A stretch of 64,000 nt of DNA from an uncultured Christensenellaceae bacterium (GTDB lineage Bacteria; Bacillota; Clostridia; Christensenellales; Borkfalkiaceae). This document shows, in pieces, positions 53,371 to 63,087 of the stretch (its first letter is position 1; every line of letters starts with the position of its first letter). A program made the translations under genes and the position numbers. The stretch lies in the NCBI GenBank assembly GCA_910586675.1, contig CAJUJO010000003.1:38721-102720 (forward strand), given 5' to 3'. The notes under the pieces are model-generated. The model was given only the letters and a program-made list of their open reading frames with translations, had not been told where the DNA came from and made no database searches.

Positions 53371-54294
53371 TTAAATCTCCGTTACAATCAAATTATTATA
53401 AATCTCGTCGTACTTATCTTTTGTAAAGGAGATGGTTCCGAAGGTGGTAACGGTAGCCGTTCCCGCCGCAACGCCTGCCCGAAGAATATCGACGGGTTCC
53501 GCTCCCTGTTGAAGCATCACTGCCGCTGCGGCGACCATGCCGTCGCCTGCGCCTACAGTAGAGTTAACCGCTACGTTGATGCTCTTGCAGTAGAAATTTT
53601 TATTGCCGTCCGTTATGACGGCGCCGTCCTTCCCGAGCGATACGAGTACAGTCTTTGCGCCTCTGTCGAGAAGCTCCCTGCACCCCGCCAGCAAATCGCC
53701 CTTATCCTTAAATTCCCTTCCAAGAGAACTTTCCAGCTCTTCCAAATTCGGTTTTACGAGATCGACCCCCGCCTCAAGCGCGGAAAACAATTTCAATCCT
53801 TCGGTGTCGGCAATTTTGAGGGAATGCGGGTCGACCGATCGGAATAAGTCGCGGTAATACCCTTCGTTTACGCCCCGAGGCAATCCACCCGAGATGACCG
53901 TAACGTTGGAACGGGAAGAAAGATTTCGGATCATATGGAGTAATTCCATTAATTTATCATCGCCGACCTGCCCGCCCACGTCGTTGATTTCCGTCAGCAT
54001 GGATTTTTGATCAATGCATTTGTAATTTTCACGAACCCTGCCACTGTTCCACACGAAGGCAAAGGGCACCCCTTCTTTGTCCAGCGCGCGTTCAAACATC
54101 GCCCCGTTCTCGTTGTACATAAACCCCGTCGCATACGCTTCCGAGCCCAAACGGGAAACGCCGATCGCTACATTCAAAGCCTTTCCGGTAAAGGAAAGCG
54201 TCTTGTTCTTTACAGCGTTTATTTTGCCGATATTAAGCGAGTCAAGCTCGATGGTAACGTCGACGCTCGGACTCAGGCAAACTGTCAAAACCAT
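53371..54294 (-). CDS. 1-phosphofructokinase/tagatose-6-P kinase family
   Basis: A PfkB-family sugar-phosphate kinase of 307 residues, with the N-terminal VTVCLSPSVD-like motif, the GKALNVAIG substrate loop, and the PfkB box TVGAGDGMVA near 245. FruK uses fructose 1-phosphate; LacC uses tagatose 6-phosphate; the sequence alone does not decide. No PTS genes are adjacent. The ATG 54294 has a GGGGGC stretch 8 bases upstream, and a strong promoter precedes it. Confidence 0.88.
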   Translation of the reverse strand: MVLTVCLSPSVDVTIELDSLNIGKINAVKNKTLSFTGKALNVAIGVSRLGSEAYATGFMYNENGAMFERALDKEGVPFAFVWNSGRVRENYKCIDQKSMLTEINDVGGQVGDDKLMELLHMIRNLSSRSNVTVISGGLPRGVNEGYYRDLFRSVDPHSLKIADTEGLKLFSALEAGVDLVKPNLEELESSLGREFKDKGDLLAGCRELLDRGAKTVLVSLGKDGAVITDGNKNFYCKSINVAVNSTVGAGDGMVAAAAVMLQQGAEPVDILRAGVAAGTATVTTFGTISFTKDKYDEIYNNLIVTEI

Positions 54295-54376
54295 TCCGTC
54301 AGCCCCCTGCCCGCCGCGCTTGCCCTTCGGCAAACGAAAGCGGAAATAATTGATTTACGGGTTTCCCCTCCCGATT

Positions 54377-54405
54377 ATTATATAATATCCGAGAGGAAAT
54401 TTCAA
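54377..54405 (-). promoter_or_regulatory. Promoter of the PfkB kinase-HD operon
   Basis: Minus strand TTGAAA (54405-54400), 17-base spacer, TATAAT (54382-54377). The leader is about 75 bases and includes TTGCC/GGCAA. Confidence 0.75.
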
Positions 54406-54453
54406 TAGCAAATTGGAAATTTTTTACGGAATTTTCACGTTTTTACGAGAAAT

Positions 54454-54487
54454 AAAAAAGGAAAACCCGCATAAGAGCAAGTTTTCC
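54454..54487 (-). terminator. Terminator of pfkA
   Basis: GGAAAAC pairs with GTTTTCC (54460-54487), followed on the minus strand by TTTTTT. It lies 34 bases after the pfkA stop. Confidence 0.8.
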
Positions 54488-54521
54488 CGTTTATATGAAA
54501 ATTCAAACGTAAAAGATAATA

Positions 54522-55484
54522 TTACATGGAAATCATCTGCAGCGTTTCGTATAACTCGTAATTGAATTTCTTTTTCATTGAAACGGCTTCGATTATATCC
54601 ATATCGATAATTTCGTTTTTGCGAATGCCGACAACGCGGTTCCCGATTCCGTCTTTCAGTAAACGCACCGCTTTATTGCCGAACTGCGCGGCGAGCATTC
54701 TATCCGCCATGGACGGCGACCCGCCCCTCTGGATATGCCCGATATTCGTTGCGCGAACGGAATAAGTGGTAACTTCCTGCAATTTTTTTGCAAATTCATC
54801 GGCGGACATCACGCCTTCCGCTACAACGATGATATTAGAATGTTTTCCGTTTTCGCGCGAACGGTTGATCCGCATGACGATATCTTCCATATCAAAAGCG
54901 ATTTCGGGAACGACGATGATTTCCGCGCCAGAAGTAATTCCGGCGTACAGCGCAATATCTCCGCAATGACGCCCCATTACCTCGACGACGGAGATGCGCT
55001 CGTGCGAATTCATCGTGTCGCGCAGTTTATTTATAACTTCGAGACAGGTATTGACCGCCGTATCGAAGCCGAGCGTATAATCAGTGTATTCGAGGTCGTT
55101 ATCGATCGTGCCGGGAATTCCAATCGTGGGAATACCGTAATCTTCCGCAAGACATTTTCCGCCGCGGAACGACCCGTCGCCGCCGATGACGACCAAGCCC
55201 TCTATGCCTCGTCTCTCGAGCGTCGCGACCGCGCGCTTCTGTCCTTCCACCGTAAGCATCTCAAGGCACCGCGCCGTCCTGAGTTTCGTACCGCCGCGCT
55301 GAACAATGTCGGAAACGCTGCGCATTTCCATAGGAATCATACAATCGTCGATAAGTCCCGCGTAACCGCGTTCGATTCCGTATACCTCGATGCCGAAATA
55401 AATTGCCGTCCGTACGACCGCGCGGATCGCGGCGTTCATACCGGGTGCATCGCCCCCGCTCGTCAAAAGTCCGATTCTCTTCAT
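54522..55484 (-). CDS. pfkA: ATP-dependent 6-phosphofructokinase
   Basis: This glycolytic enzyme is 320 residues. It has GLLTSGGDAPGMNAAIR, the ATP-site VIGGDGSFRGG, the catalytic PGTIDNDL, MGRHCGDIA and the allosteric RGYAGL region. GGDGS marks ATP rather than PPi as donor. GGAGG precedes ATG 55484. It is alone under its own promoter and next to the PfkB kinase unit. Confidence 0.96.
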   Translation of the reverse strand: MKRIGLLTSGGDAPGMNAAIRAVVRTAIYFGIEVYGIERGYAGLIDDCMIPMEMRSVSDIVQRGGTKLRTARCLEMLTVEGQKRAVATLERRGIEGLVVIGGDGSFRGGKCLAEDYGIPTIGIPGTIDNDLEYTDYTLGFDTAVNTCLEVINKLRDTMNSHERISVVEVMGRHCGDIALYAGITSGAEIIVVPEIAFDMEDIVMRINRSRENGKHSNIIVVAEGVMSADEFAKKLQEVTTYSVRATNIGHIQRGGSPSMADRMLAAQFGNKAVRLLKDGIGNRVVGIRKNEIIDMDIIEAVSMKKKFNYELYETLQMISM

Positions 55485-55523
55485 ACCATAGCCTCCGAGT
55501 CCCTTGACGGTACTCTCCTATCT

Positions 55524-55551
55524 ATTATATCATAAAATTCGGAAAATGCAA
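55524..55551 (-). promoter_or_regulatory. Promoter of pfkA
   Basis: Minus strand TTGCAT (55551-55546), 16-base spacer, TATAAT (55529-55524). Confidence 0.7.
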
Positions 55552-55594
55552 TTTATTTCCCACTCTTTTTCCGATTTCGGTAAGAATTACCGTT

Positions 55595-58500
55595 TCATTG
55601 TACCAGTTTAATACACTGCGCAGGCAGGAAGGTTCTGAGTTCCGCCGCAAGAGCCCTGTTCATATTGACGGAATATTCAAACCGCTTTCCCCCGTGAAGA
55701 ATTTTGGTCGTCGTGTGCCCCTCGTATTCTTTTACCGTTTCGAGGAGTTCTTCAAAATCCTCTTCGGAGAGCGAGCGCGCATCCAGCCATAAAACCTGTT
55801 CAGCGGATTCATTTTTCGTCTCCCGTCTTTCCGCGTTTCCCTTCTCGCCCGAATCCCTATCCTTCTCCGCCTTTTGCCCGTCCTCGAATTCTTCCAGCGT
55901 ATCGAGCAGAATAACGGGCAATTTTTCGGGATCGATATCGATTTTTCCCGAAATCTTTACGACGGCATCCTGACGCAACGCAGGCTTGATTCTTTCGTAA
56001 ACGCGGGGAAATGCAACGCAGTCGATGCTTCCGTATAAATCTTCCACCGTAACGAACGCCATGATCGCGCCCGCCCGCGTATTGATTTTGCGGATGGCGG
56101 AAATAATCCCTCCCATCGTCGCGGCCTGACCGCTCTTAATCTGATTGTACGTCTTATCCCCCGTTTCCTCGTCCTCTTCGTAATCGGACATCATGCCGCA
56201 ATGAAAGGTCGCGTCGGTAAAATAACGGGAATAACGCTCGAACGGATGCCCGCTGACGTAAACGCCGAGTATGGATTTTTCTCTGGAAAGCAGGTCCGCA
56301 ATGTCCCATTCTGGAATATCGGGATATTCCGCCTTCGGAGGCTCTTCCGCAATAATTTCTCCGAAGAGAGACATCTGAGAACTAGCCTTTTGTTTATCGA
56401 TCGCGGCGATTCTGCGCATCAACTCTTCGTATACGGAAAAATATTGGGAGCGGTGCATGCCCAACCCGTCGAACGCGCCCGCAACGATCAGACTTTCGAT
56501 CATCTTTTTATTGACGTACTTGGTGCAGCGCATCAGAAAATCGGAAAAATCTTTGAACAGACCGTTAGTTTCGCGCTCTTCTATCACTTTTTCCATCGCC
56601 TGTATCCCTACGCCGCGCAGCGCGCACAAACCGAAACGAAGCCCGTTGTCCTGAACGGAAAACATCGCCTTGGATTTATTCACGTCGGGCGGATAAACGG
56701 AAATGTCCTTCTCCTTCATATACACGACGTATTTGGCGATTTCCTCTATTTTTCCGATGCGGTTATTCAAAACGCCCGCAAGAAACTCTTTCGGATAATA
56801 CTTTTTTAGATACGCCGTTTGATAGGTTACGACGGCGTATGCCGCCGCATGCGACTTATTGAAGGCGTAGGAAGCGAAGCTTTCCATCTGCGCGAACAAC
56901 TTTTCCGAAATCTCGGGCGGAATACCGTGCGCCTGACAGCCCGTGATATTGCCCCCTTTGTCAACGTCGCCGTAAATAAATTTATCTTTTTGCGCCATCA
57001 GTTCGGAACGGTGCTTTTTCGCCATGGCGCGGCGGACGAGATCTGCCTGTCCAAGCGAATATCCCGCGAGATTCTGGAAAATCTGCATGACCTGTTCCTG
57101 ATAAATGATAACGCCGTACGTCTTTTCCAAAATGGGTTTCAAAAGCGGCGTGAGATAAGTAATGTGCTCGGGGTCGTTTTTGTTTTTCAGATAGGAAGGA
57201 ATGAAATCCATCGGGCCGGGACGGTATAAAGAGATTCCCGCAATGAGATCTTCCAGGCAAGTCGGCTGCAACTGCTTCATAAAACGCTTCATGCCGCCTT
57301 GTTCCAATTGGAACACCGCATCGGTATCCCCCTCGGAAATGAGCTGATACGCGAGCGCGTCGTCGCAAGCCTGCCCGAACTCGATCGTTCTGCCCGTATC
57401 CTCTAATATATAGTCGCACGCGAGCTTAATATCGGTAAGCGTCGTAAGCGCCAAAAAGTCCATTTTCAACATTCCGATGGACTCTACCTCTTTCATATCG
57501 AACTGCGTGGTAATATCCTCGCCGTTGCGGGAAAGCGGCACGTTATCGGCAATTTTTTTACGGCATATGACGACGCCCGCCGCATGCATGGATGTATTGC
57601 GCGGCATTCCTTCCAGACGGAGCCCCATATTGATGACGCGCCGCAGCGTTTCGTCCTCTTCGTATATTTCGATAAACTCGCTGTTGCGCTTGCTTTCTTG
57701 GTCGGCAAGCTTTTTCACCGCTTCGTCGTGCTTATCGGGATCGCCCTCTGTTTCCGCAACCTTTTTTCTGCACTTCTCAAGGTTAAGCCCTAACAACTCC
57801 CGAATGGTGGATTTGCCGTCCATGAGCTTGGTAACTCTGTCCGTTTCTGCGTATGGAACACGCATGACGCGCCCGACGTCCTTGATCACGGCGCGGGACG
57901 CGAGCGTACCGAAGGTTACGATCTGCGCGACGTTTTCGGGATGATAGCGGCGGCGGACGTACTCTATCGTTTCCCCCCTGCGCGCCGTACAGAAGTCGAC
58001 GTCGAAGTCGGGCATGGAAACGCGGTCGGGATTGAGAAAGCGCTCGAACAGCAAATCGTAACGGAGCGGATCGACGTTGGTGATTCCGATCGCATATGCA
58101 ACGATACTTCCCACGCCCGAACCCCTTCCCGGACCAACGGGAATATCGTTTTTCCGCGACCAGTTGATGTAATCCCACACGATAAGGAAATAATCGGCAA
58201 AACCCATTTTGATGATGATGCCGAGTTCGTACTCCGCGCGCTGCATGATTTCATCGGTAACCGTTTTGTAACGGGTAGGTAATCCCTCCATCGTCAGCCT
58301 GCGCAGATATTCGGGCGAAGGCGTTCCGTCGTCCGCATCGTACAGCGGAATCAGCGTTTTATCGTAGACGGGAGAACCGTTGTCTTTTAAGTTAAAAGGC
58401 GTATCCGTTTCCGACACTTTATCGGCAATGACGCGCGTATTGCTGATAGCCCGCGGCAAATTGGGAAAAAGCGCAGCCATCTCGTCGCCCGATTTCATAT

Positions 58501-59215
58501 AAAATTCGTGCGTCTGCATTTTCATGCGAGACGGATCGTCGAGCGTGCGCTTCATCTGAATGCACATAAGCACGTCCTGCATTTCCCAATCGTCTTTTTT
58601 CAGATAGTGCACGTCGTTGGTCGCAACCATTTCAATTCCCGTTTCTTCGGAAAGGCGCACGAGAAGAGGAAGAATCTGCTTCTGTTCGGGAATGCCGTGA
58701 TCCTGTATTTCGATGTAAAAATCTTCCCCGTAAATATCCCGCATAGAGAGTGCAAACGCCTTCGCGCCCTCATAATCCCCCGCCATCAGCAGGCGCGGAA
58801 GCCTGCCCGCAAGACATGCGGAAAGGCAGATCACCCCATCGGAGTGTTCCTTCAACGTTTTATAATCGATGCGCGGACGGTAATAATAGCCGTCTACAAA
58901 CGCGGTGGAATCCATCTGCACGAGGTTAATATATCCCGCTTTATTCTTGGCGAGTAAAATCAAATGGTCGGCATGCTGTTCCGTTTTTACATTATAATCG
59001 TCTACGACGTAAAATTCGCAGCCGATGATATATTTAATTTTGTTCTTCTTGCATTCTTCCGCAAAATAGAGCGAAGCGTACATGTTGCCGTGGTCGGTAA
59101 GGGCGACCGTATCAATGCCGTTTTTTACGCAGTGTTCTACGAGCTCGTCCACTTTGACCGCCCCGTCCAGCAAACTGTATTCGGTGTGAAGGTGCAGATG
59201 TACAAAATCCGTCAT
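55595..59215 (-). CDS. dnaE: DNA polymerase III alpha subunit
   Basis: The 1206-residue product has the N-terminal PHP domain (FVHLHLHTEYSLLDGA), the polymerase core with catalytic aspartates in SMPDFDVDFC, GPGRGSGVGSIVAYA, the tandem helix-hairpin-helix region and the C-terminal OB fold (GGIISAIRKINTRAGAIMA). It is the long DnaE1-type rather than the short Bacillus DnaE. The start codon overlaps the whiA stop by 4 bases. Confidence 0.95.
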   Translation of the reverse strand: MTDFVHLHLHTEYSLLDGAVKVDELVEHCVKNGIDTVALTDHGNMYASLYFAEECKKNKIKYIIGCEFYVVDDYNVKTEQHADHLILLAKNKAGYINLVQMDSTAFVDGYYYRPRIDYKTLKEHSDGVICLSACLAGRLPRLLMAGDYEGAKAFALSMRDIYGEDFYIEIQDHGIPEQKQILPLLVRLSEETGIEMVATNDVHYLKKDDWEMQDVLMCIQMKRTLDDPSRMKMQTHEFYMKSGDEMAALFPNLPRAISNTRVIADKVSETDTPFNLKDNGSPVYDKTLIPLYDADDGTPSPEYLRRLTMEGLPTRYKTVTDEIMQRAEYELGIIIKMGFADYFLIVWDYINWSRKNDIPVGPGRGSGVGSIVAYAIGITNVDPLRYDLLFERFLNPDRVSMPDFDVDFCTARRGETIEYVRRRYHPENVAQIVTFGTLASRAVIKDVGRVMRVPYAETDRVTKLMDGKSTIRELLGLNLEKCRKKVAETEGDPDKHDEAVKKLADQESKRNSEFIEIYEEDETLRRVINMGLRLEGMPRNTSMHAAGVVICRKKIADNVPLSRNGEDITTQFDMKEVESIGMLKMDFLALTTLTDIKLACDYILEDTGRTIEFGQACDDALAYQLISEGDTDAVFQLEQGGMKRFMKQLQPTCLEDLIAGISLYRPGPMDFIPSYLKNKNDPEHITYLTPLLKPILEKTYGVIIYQEQVMQIFQNLAGYSLGQADLVRRAMAKKHRSELMAQKDKFIYGDVDKGGNITGCQAHGIPPEISEKLFAQMESFASYAFNKSHAAAYAVVTYQTAYLKKYYPKEFLAGVLNNRIGKIEEIAKYVVYMKEKDISVYPPDVNKSKAMFSVQDNGLRFGLCALRGVGIQAMEKVIEERETNGLFKDFSDFLMRCTKYVNKKMIESLIVAGAFDGLGMHRSQYFSVYEELMRRIAAIDKQKASSQMSLFGEIIAEEPPKAEYPDIPEWDIADLLSREKSILGVYVSGHPFERYSRYFTDATFHCGMMSDYEEDEETGDKTYNQIKSGQAATMGGIISAIRKINTRAGAIMAFVTVEDLYGSIDCVAFPRVYERIKPALRQDAVVKISGKIDIDPEKLPVILLDTLEEFEDGQKAEKDRDSGEKGNAERRETKNESAEQVLWLDARSLSEEDFEELLETVKEYEGHTTTKILHGGKRFEYSVNMNRALAAELRTFLPAQCIKLVQ

Positions 59216-60129
59216 AATGTTTTTACCGTTTTCTTATGAATTTCCATGAGTTTCCGCATTCTGTGCGAAAGACAGCTTTTCGTAATTCCCAAAGTTTCCG
59301 CCAATTCCGACAGGGAAAGCGTCGGATTTGCCAGGCGCGCACAGGCAAGTTCTTTCAGATGTTCGTCCAGCGTTTCCAAGCCCCCGCTGCTTTTCAGCTC
59401 GCCAAGGGCGACGGTCTGCAACGCGCTCGCAATCGCAGTTCGGTCGGCGTTGCCCGCAAAGCAATTTTCGACGCGGTTGAGGTTGTTGCTTTCTTCCCGC
59501 TCCGCCGAAACCGATTCCAAAGTTTTAAGAGCGCTCCGCGCACCCGTTACCGAAAGAAAATCGGAAAGCGCTTCGCGGCTTTTTAAGTACACGACGTATT
59601 TTTCCCCGCGCATCACGCTTTTCGAGAGCAGTTCCAGTGTAGAAAGCAAGTAACGGAAATCTTCGGCGACGGCGGCGGAAGGAAATATAAACTCCAAATG
59701 ATACCCCGTTTTTGCCCCGCCGCGAGGAAGCGTACAGCTCCCTCCGCCCAAAAAAGCGCCGCGCACAAACGCGCGGGCACACGCCTCGCTCCCACATAGG
59801 TGCTCGGAAATTCCCTCTTCTCCGTATTCCGCACAGCAATCGCGCAAAATACGAGCGGCGGACTCACCCGCACAGGAAAAGGTCAGTTTGTCCCGTTCCC
59901 GCTTCGGGTCGCGCACCGCTTCCTTCACTTCAGTCCGAACGCCGTATAGCTCTGCGACGAGATTGACGAAATAACCGGCAACGCGCTCGTTCTCGCTGAC
60001 GAAATCAAAGCGCGAAGGCGAAACGGTACCGCTCGTCAGGAGCAGCGCCGCAACAAGGGCCCGTTTTTCTTCCGCAGTTTCATTTACGGCGGCAAGAAAG
60101 TCCCGTTTTACTTCCCAGGTAAAATTCAA
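59212..60129 (-). CDS. whiA: DNA-binding protein WhiA
   Basis: WhiA has a LAGLIDADG-like N-terminal part and a C-terminal helix-turn-helix (SLSELAETLGITKSCLSHRMRKL). The 305-residue product begins FTWEVKRDFLA, typical for the family. I start at TTG 60129 because AAGGAG lies 7 bases upstream; a longer frame would overlap the PHP gene. In many Firmicutes it follows rapZ and yvcK, both absent here; a PHP gene is upstream instead. Confidence 0.92.
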   Translation of the reverse strand: MNFTWEVKRDFLAAVNETAEEKRALVAALLLTSGTVSPSRFDFVSENERVAGYFVNLVAELYGVRTEVKEAVRDPKRERDKLTFSCAGESAARILRDCCAEYGEEGISEHLCGSEACARAFVRGAFLGGGSCTLPRGGAKTGYHLEFIFPSAAVAEDFRYLLSTLELLSKSVMRGEKYVVYLKSREALSDFLSVTGARSALKTLESVSAEREESNNLNRVENCFAGNADRTAIASALQTVALGELKSSGGLETLDEHLKELACARLANPTLSLSELAETLGITKSCLSHRMRKLMEIHKKTVKTL

Positions 60130-60148
60130 AGCTACGCTCCTTTTCCGC

Positions 60149-60922
60149 TCAAAGATGCGTTCTTTTATATTCTGCAAAGCGGAAGGAAGGAACTCTCCCG
60201 TCGATATTATCGATTCGGTCGAGCGGTACGCCCACGCGCATGATCTGCTCTTCCGCAAGCGCGCAGTCGCCGATCCGATCGATGGAATGCGCGTCGGAAT
60301 TGATGACGAAGCGCACGCCCGTATTGACGACTGCAGCGAGCTCTTCGTCGGTAAAATGGTTCTTTTTCGCGCTCAATTCCACGTATGTTCCGTAATCACG
60401 ACAGCATTTCGCCACCTCGACCGCGTCGGCAAAACACTGAAAATTGATGTGCGTTACGACATCCACGGGATTCTTCTTTACGGCATTGATATACGCTTCC
60501 GTCGTCTTTTTTATGAGTTTCGGAGATGGCTTCATATTCATTTCTCCGCGCAGATAACTTCCCCAGCCGAGACGGAAATCGCTCGGCTTATCGTAATGAA
60601 TGACGATATGAATTCCGCAAAGGTAAATATCGAAATCAGCGTAATCTTCTGTTTTCAAATCGCATAACCCAGAACTGCCGCGGATATTGCTTTCCATTCC
60701 GACCAGAACGGGAATTCCCGCTTGCTTTTCCGCCTCGCGTATCTCGCGGATATACGCTTCCTTTTCCCGCCTGCGTAAACCGAACCAAACATGCGAAAAT
60801 CCGTGCTCCGTGATCGCGATTTCCTTTAATCCGATTTCCTTTGCGCGGAGAACGTTTTCCAGCACGGTATTTTTGCCGTCCGAATAAACGGTATGCGTAT
60901 GGTAATCTGCCGTAAGTTTCAT
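60149..60922 (-). CDS. PHP-domain phosphoesterase
   Basis: The 257-residue product has the four PHP motifs: DYHTHTVYSDG, ITEHGF, the GMESNI glutamate, and HI and SDAHS near the end. The family includes YcdX-like and histidinol-phosphate-like phosphatases; the substrate cannot be told here. Genes of this kind often sit between murB and whiA in clostridia. It starts 53 bases after murB. Confidence 0.87.
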   Translation of the reverse strand: MKLTADYHTHTVYSDGKNTVLENVLRAKEIGLKEIAITEHGFSHVWFGLRRREKEAYIREIREAEKQAGIPVLVGMESNIRGSSGLCDLKTEDYADFDIYLCGIHIVIHYDKPSDFRLGWGSYLRGEMNMKPSPKLIKKTTEAYINAVKKNPVDVVTHINFQCFADAVEVAKCCRDYGTYVELSAKKNHFTDEELAAVVNTGVRFVINSDAHSIDRIGDCALAEEQIMRVGVPLDRIDNIDGRVPSFRFAEYKRTHL

Positions 60923-60975
60923 ATCTGTATTTCTCTCCGATCGGAGCGTTCGCTCCTCTTTCGATATGTATAACT

Positions 60976-61878
60976 CTATTCTTTTACGCCCTGCGGCGGA
61001 ATTCTCTTAATTTCTTCTCGCAATTCTATGCCCGTTTTCTCTTTGACTCTGCTTTTTACCGTTTGAATGAGCCGCGCGATTTCAACCGAGGTTGCGCCTC
61101 CCCCGTTGACGATAAAATTCGCATGCGCTTCCGACACGCGCGCCCCTCCGACGGAAAGCCCTTTTAAGCCGCATTCGTCTATCGTCTTCCCTGCGGAACC
61201 GTTCGCGGGATTTACGAATACGCAACCCATACTGCGCTCTTTGGGTAAATGTTTCCGTTTCAAACGGAAATAGCAAGTTCGCTGCGAAACGGTGTCGGGA
61301 AACGAATACTTTCCGCGTAAATAAACCCCAATAACCGCAATGCCGCTCTGAAATACACTGTACTTTTCGGAAAAATCGCAATCTTTCCAAGAAAAAGTTC
61401 TGATTTTACCCTTTTCAACCGTAAGGACGCGCTCGGTAAGGTCGGAAAAATGCCCTTCGACAACGCCCGCATTCATGGTAACGCCCCCGCCAACCGTCAT
61501 GGGAATCCCCGTAAAGGGCTCGAACCCGCTCAAAACCAACCCGCGGGCAAAGCGACACAGTTGTCCGCCCGTAACGCCCGCGCCCGCATAGACGAGCGAT
61601 CCGTCCGCATATAGCGCGTTCAGACGGGAAAAGCGCACGACGACGCCGTCGAAATCCCCGTCCGACGGAAGAACGTTCGCGCCCGCCCCTAAAAAACAAT
61701 GCGGAATTCCCTTTCTCGTCAAAAAGGAAATAACTTCCGCCGTCTGTTCCGCATTGCAGGGATAAGCGGCGGCCGACGCCTTCCCGCCGACGCCTATCGT
61801 CGTATTGCGCGCAAAGGAAAAATCCCGTTCGACGGACAAGGAAGAAAAATGTTCTCGCAAAATCGCATAAATATCCAA
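60976..61878 (-). CDS. murB: UDP-N-acetylenolpyruvoylglucosamine reductase
   Basis: MurB reduces UDP-GlcNAc-enolpyruvate in peptidoglycan precursor synthesis. The 300-residue product has the FAD-binding NTTIGVGGKA, the GIPMTVGGGVTMNAG loop, and the C-terminal substrate domain. The usual SxGSxF box is SMGCVFVNP, with Cys where many members have Ser; some family members are known to carry Cys. Start TTG 61878 has AAGGAG 7 bases upstream. Confidence 0.93.
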   Translation of the reverse strand: MDIYAILREHFSSLSVERDFSFARNTTIGVGGKASAAAYPCNAEQTAEVISFLTRKGIPHCFLGAGANVLPSDGDFDGVVVRFSRLNALYADGSLVYAGAGVTGGQLCRFARGLVLSGFEPFTGIPMTVGGGVTMNAGVVEGHFSDLTERVLTVEKGKIRTFSWKDCDFSEKYSVFQSGIAVIGVYLRGKYSFPDTVSQRTCYFRLKRKHLPKERSMGCVFVNPANGSAGKTIDECGLKGLSVGGARVSEAHANFIVNGGGATSVEIARLIQTVKSRVKEKTGIELREEIKRIPPQGVKE

Positions 61879-61893
61879 TTTAAGACTCCTTAT

Positions 61894-61922
61894 ATTTTAA
61901 CACATTACAGCCAAAATTTCAA
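61894..61922 (-). promoter_or_regulatory. Promoter of the murB operon
   Basis: Minus strand TTGAAA (61922-61917), 17-base spacer, TAAAAT (61899-61894). The -35 overlaps the end of the preceding gene. Confidence 0.7.
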
Positions 61923-62854
61923 ATGCTTTTCAGATATTTTACAATATTTTTTACATCGCCGCCGCTTCGCGCCAATCCGAGCAATTCCCCCAGCGACTGT
62001 TCGGAAGCAAACGCGCTCACCGTTTTTTTCGGATTTACGGCGGACAAAGCGTCCGTTCCGCCCTTCGGCGGATACATTCCGATTGAGGTAAGCGAATTCT
62101 GCACCTCTTCCGAAAGAAGCGTGTTTACAAACGCAAGACAATCCTGCATTTTTTCCGCCGACAGAACGGACACATACTGATATAAATCGCAATACTTTTC
62201 CAAGGGCTTTAAGGTAACGGCCAGTCCGCGGGCGCTAAATCTGCATAAATCGCGCTGTGTGCCCAGCAAGTAACGATATTTTCCGTCGAGAAAACCGACG
62301 TAAGCGGAAAGCGAGTCGCACTCCTCCCCCTTGATTCCCGCGAGCGCGGCGGCAATCTGCGGAAGATTTTTTCCGCCGCAGGAAATCACGACGTCGCCCG
62401 CCGCGGTAAAATCGTCGTCGAGAGAGAAAAGCGCGTAACCTCCCCTGCACCAAGGGACGGCAAGACAGCCCGCTTCCGTTTCCCCGCCCGGAAAGGAGTA
62501 CGGCAGAGGAATGCTAAACTCTGCGCCGAGCGACAGGCCGATTCCGAAAGAAAGCACGTCGGGAAAATCTCCTTCCCGCAAGGCTTGCTGCGCGCCCTCG
62601 GGCGTATAAGAACTCACGAGATAATAGGCGCCTGCATTTACGTTTTCGGCACGCAAAGCGGTTTTCTTCAAAAAAGCGGTTCTCGATCCCTTACCGCCTT
62701 CAAACGTATCTACGTTCCAAACGCGGATCACCCGTTTTTCCGCATTGCTTCCTTTCGCTTCGCGGCCGCGCGGAAGTGCAAACAGACACACAAACACGGC
62801 AAGAATCAACATGAACGGCAATATTTTTCCGAGTTTTGCAAATATTTTTTTCAC
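61919..62854 (-). CDS. Solute-binding-protein-like membrane-anchored protein
   Basis: The 311-residue product has an N-terminal membrane segment (about 12-30), then a fold that resembles ABC extracellular solute-binding proteins of the SBP_1 group: IRVWNVDTFEGGKGSRTAFL, then FPDVLSFG, then VQNSLTSIGMYPP near the C terminus. There is no lipobox cysteine and no ABC transporter gene beside it, so its ligand and partner are unknown. Start GTG 62854 has no clear ribosome binding site. The family call is moderate. Confidence 0.6.
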   Translation of the reverse strand: MKKIFAKLGKILPFMLILAVFVCLFALPRGREAKGSNAEKRVIRVWNVDTFEGGKGSRTAFLKKTALRAENVNAGAYYLVSSYTPEGAQQALREGDFPDVLSFGIGLSLGAEFSIPLPYSFPGGETEAGCLAVPWCRGGYALFSLDDDFTAAGDVVISCGGKNLPQIAAALAGIKGEECDSLSAYVGFLDGKYRYLLGTQRDLCRFSARGLAVTLKPLEKYCDLYQYVSVLSAEKMQDCLAFVNTLLSEEVQNSLTSIGMYPPKGGTDALSAVNPKKTVSAFASEQSLGELLGLARSGGDVKNIVKYLKSI

Positions 62855-62911
62855 GCATTATCTTATGCGCAGCAATGCGTAAGCATACCCTTGGAACGCA
62901 ATAATAATCTT

Positions 62912-62945
62912 AAAGGGACGCCCGCAAGCGTCCCTTTCGTTTTTG
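62912..62945 (+). terminator. Plus-strand terminator-like hairpin without an upstream gene
   Basis: AAAGGGACGC pairs with GCGTCCCTTT (loop of 6), followed on the plus strand by CGTTTTT. No plus-strand gene lies upstream. On the minus strand it is in the leader of the solute-binding-like gene, with a weaker T tract. Confidence 0.6.
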
Positions 62946-63052
62946 TCCTTCCGATACGCGGAATACAAAAACTTTATTGAAAACGGCAAAAAGCCGACAC
63001 TAAAAGTTTGTGCTCCTATCTTCAATTTATTCCTTTCGTTTTTATTTATAGG

Positions 63053-63083
63053 AAAAAAGAGGGAAGTAATTTCCCTCTTTTTT
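63053..63083 (-). terminator. Terminator of the DUF1540 gene
   Basis: AAAAAAGAGGGAA pairs with TTCCCTCTTTTTT around a 5-base loop, 4 bases after the stop. Works on either strand. Confidence 0.85.
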
Positions 63084-63087
63084 GGCG

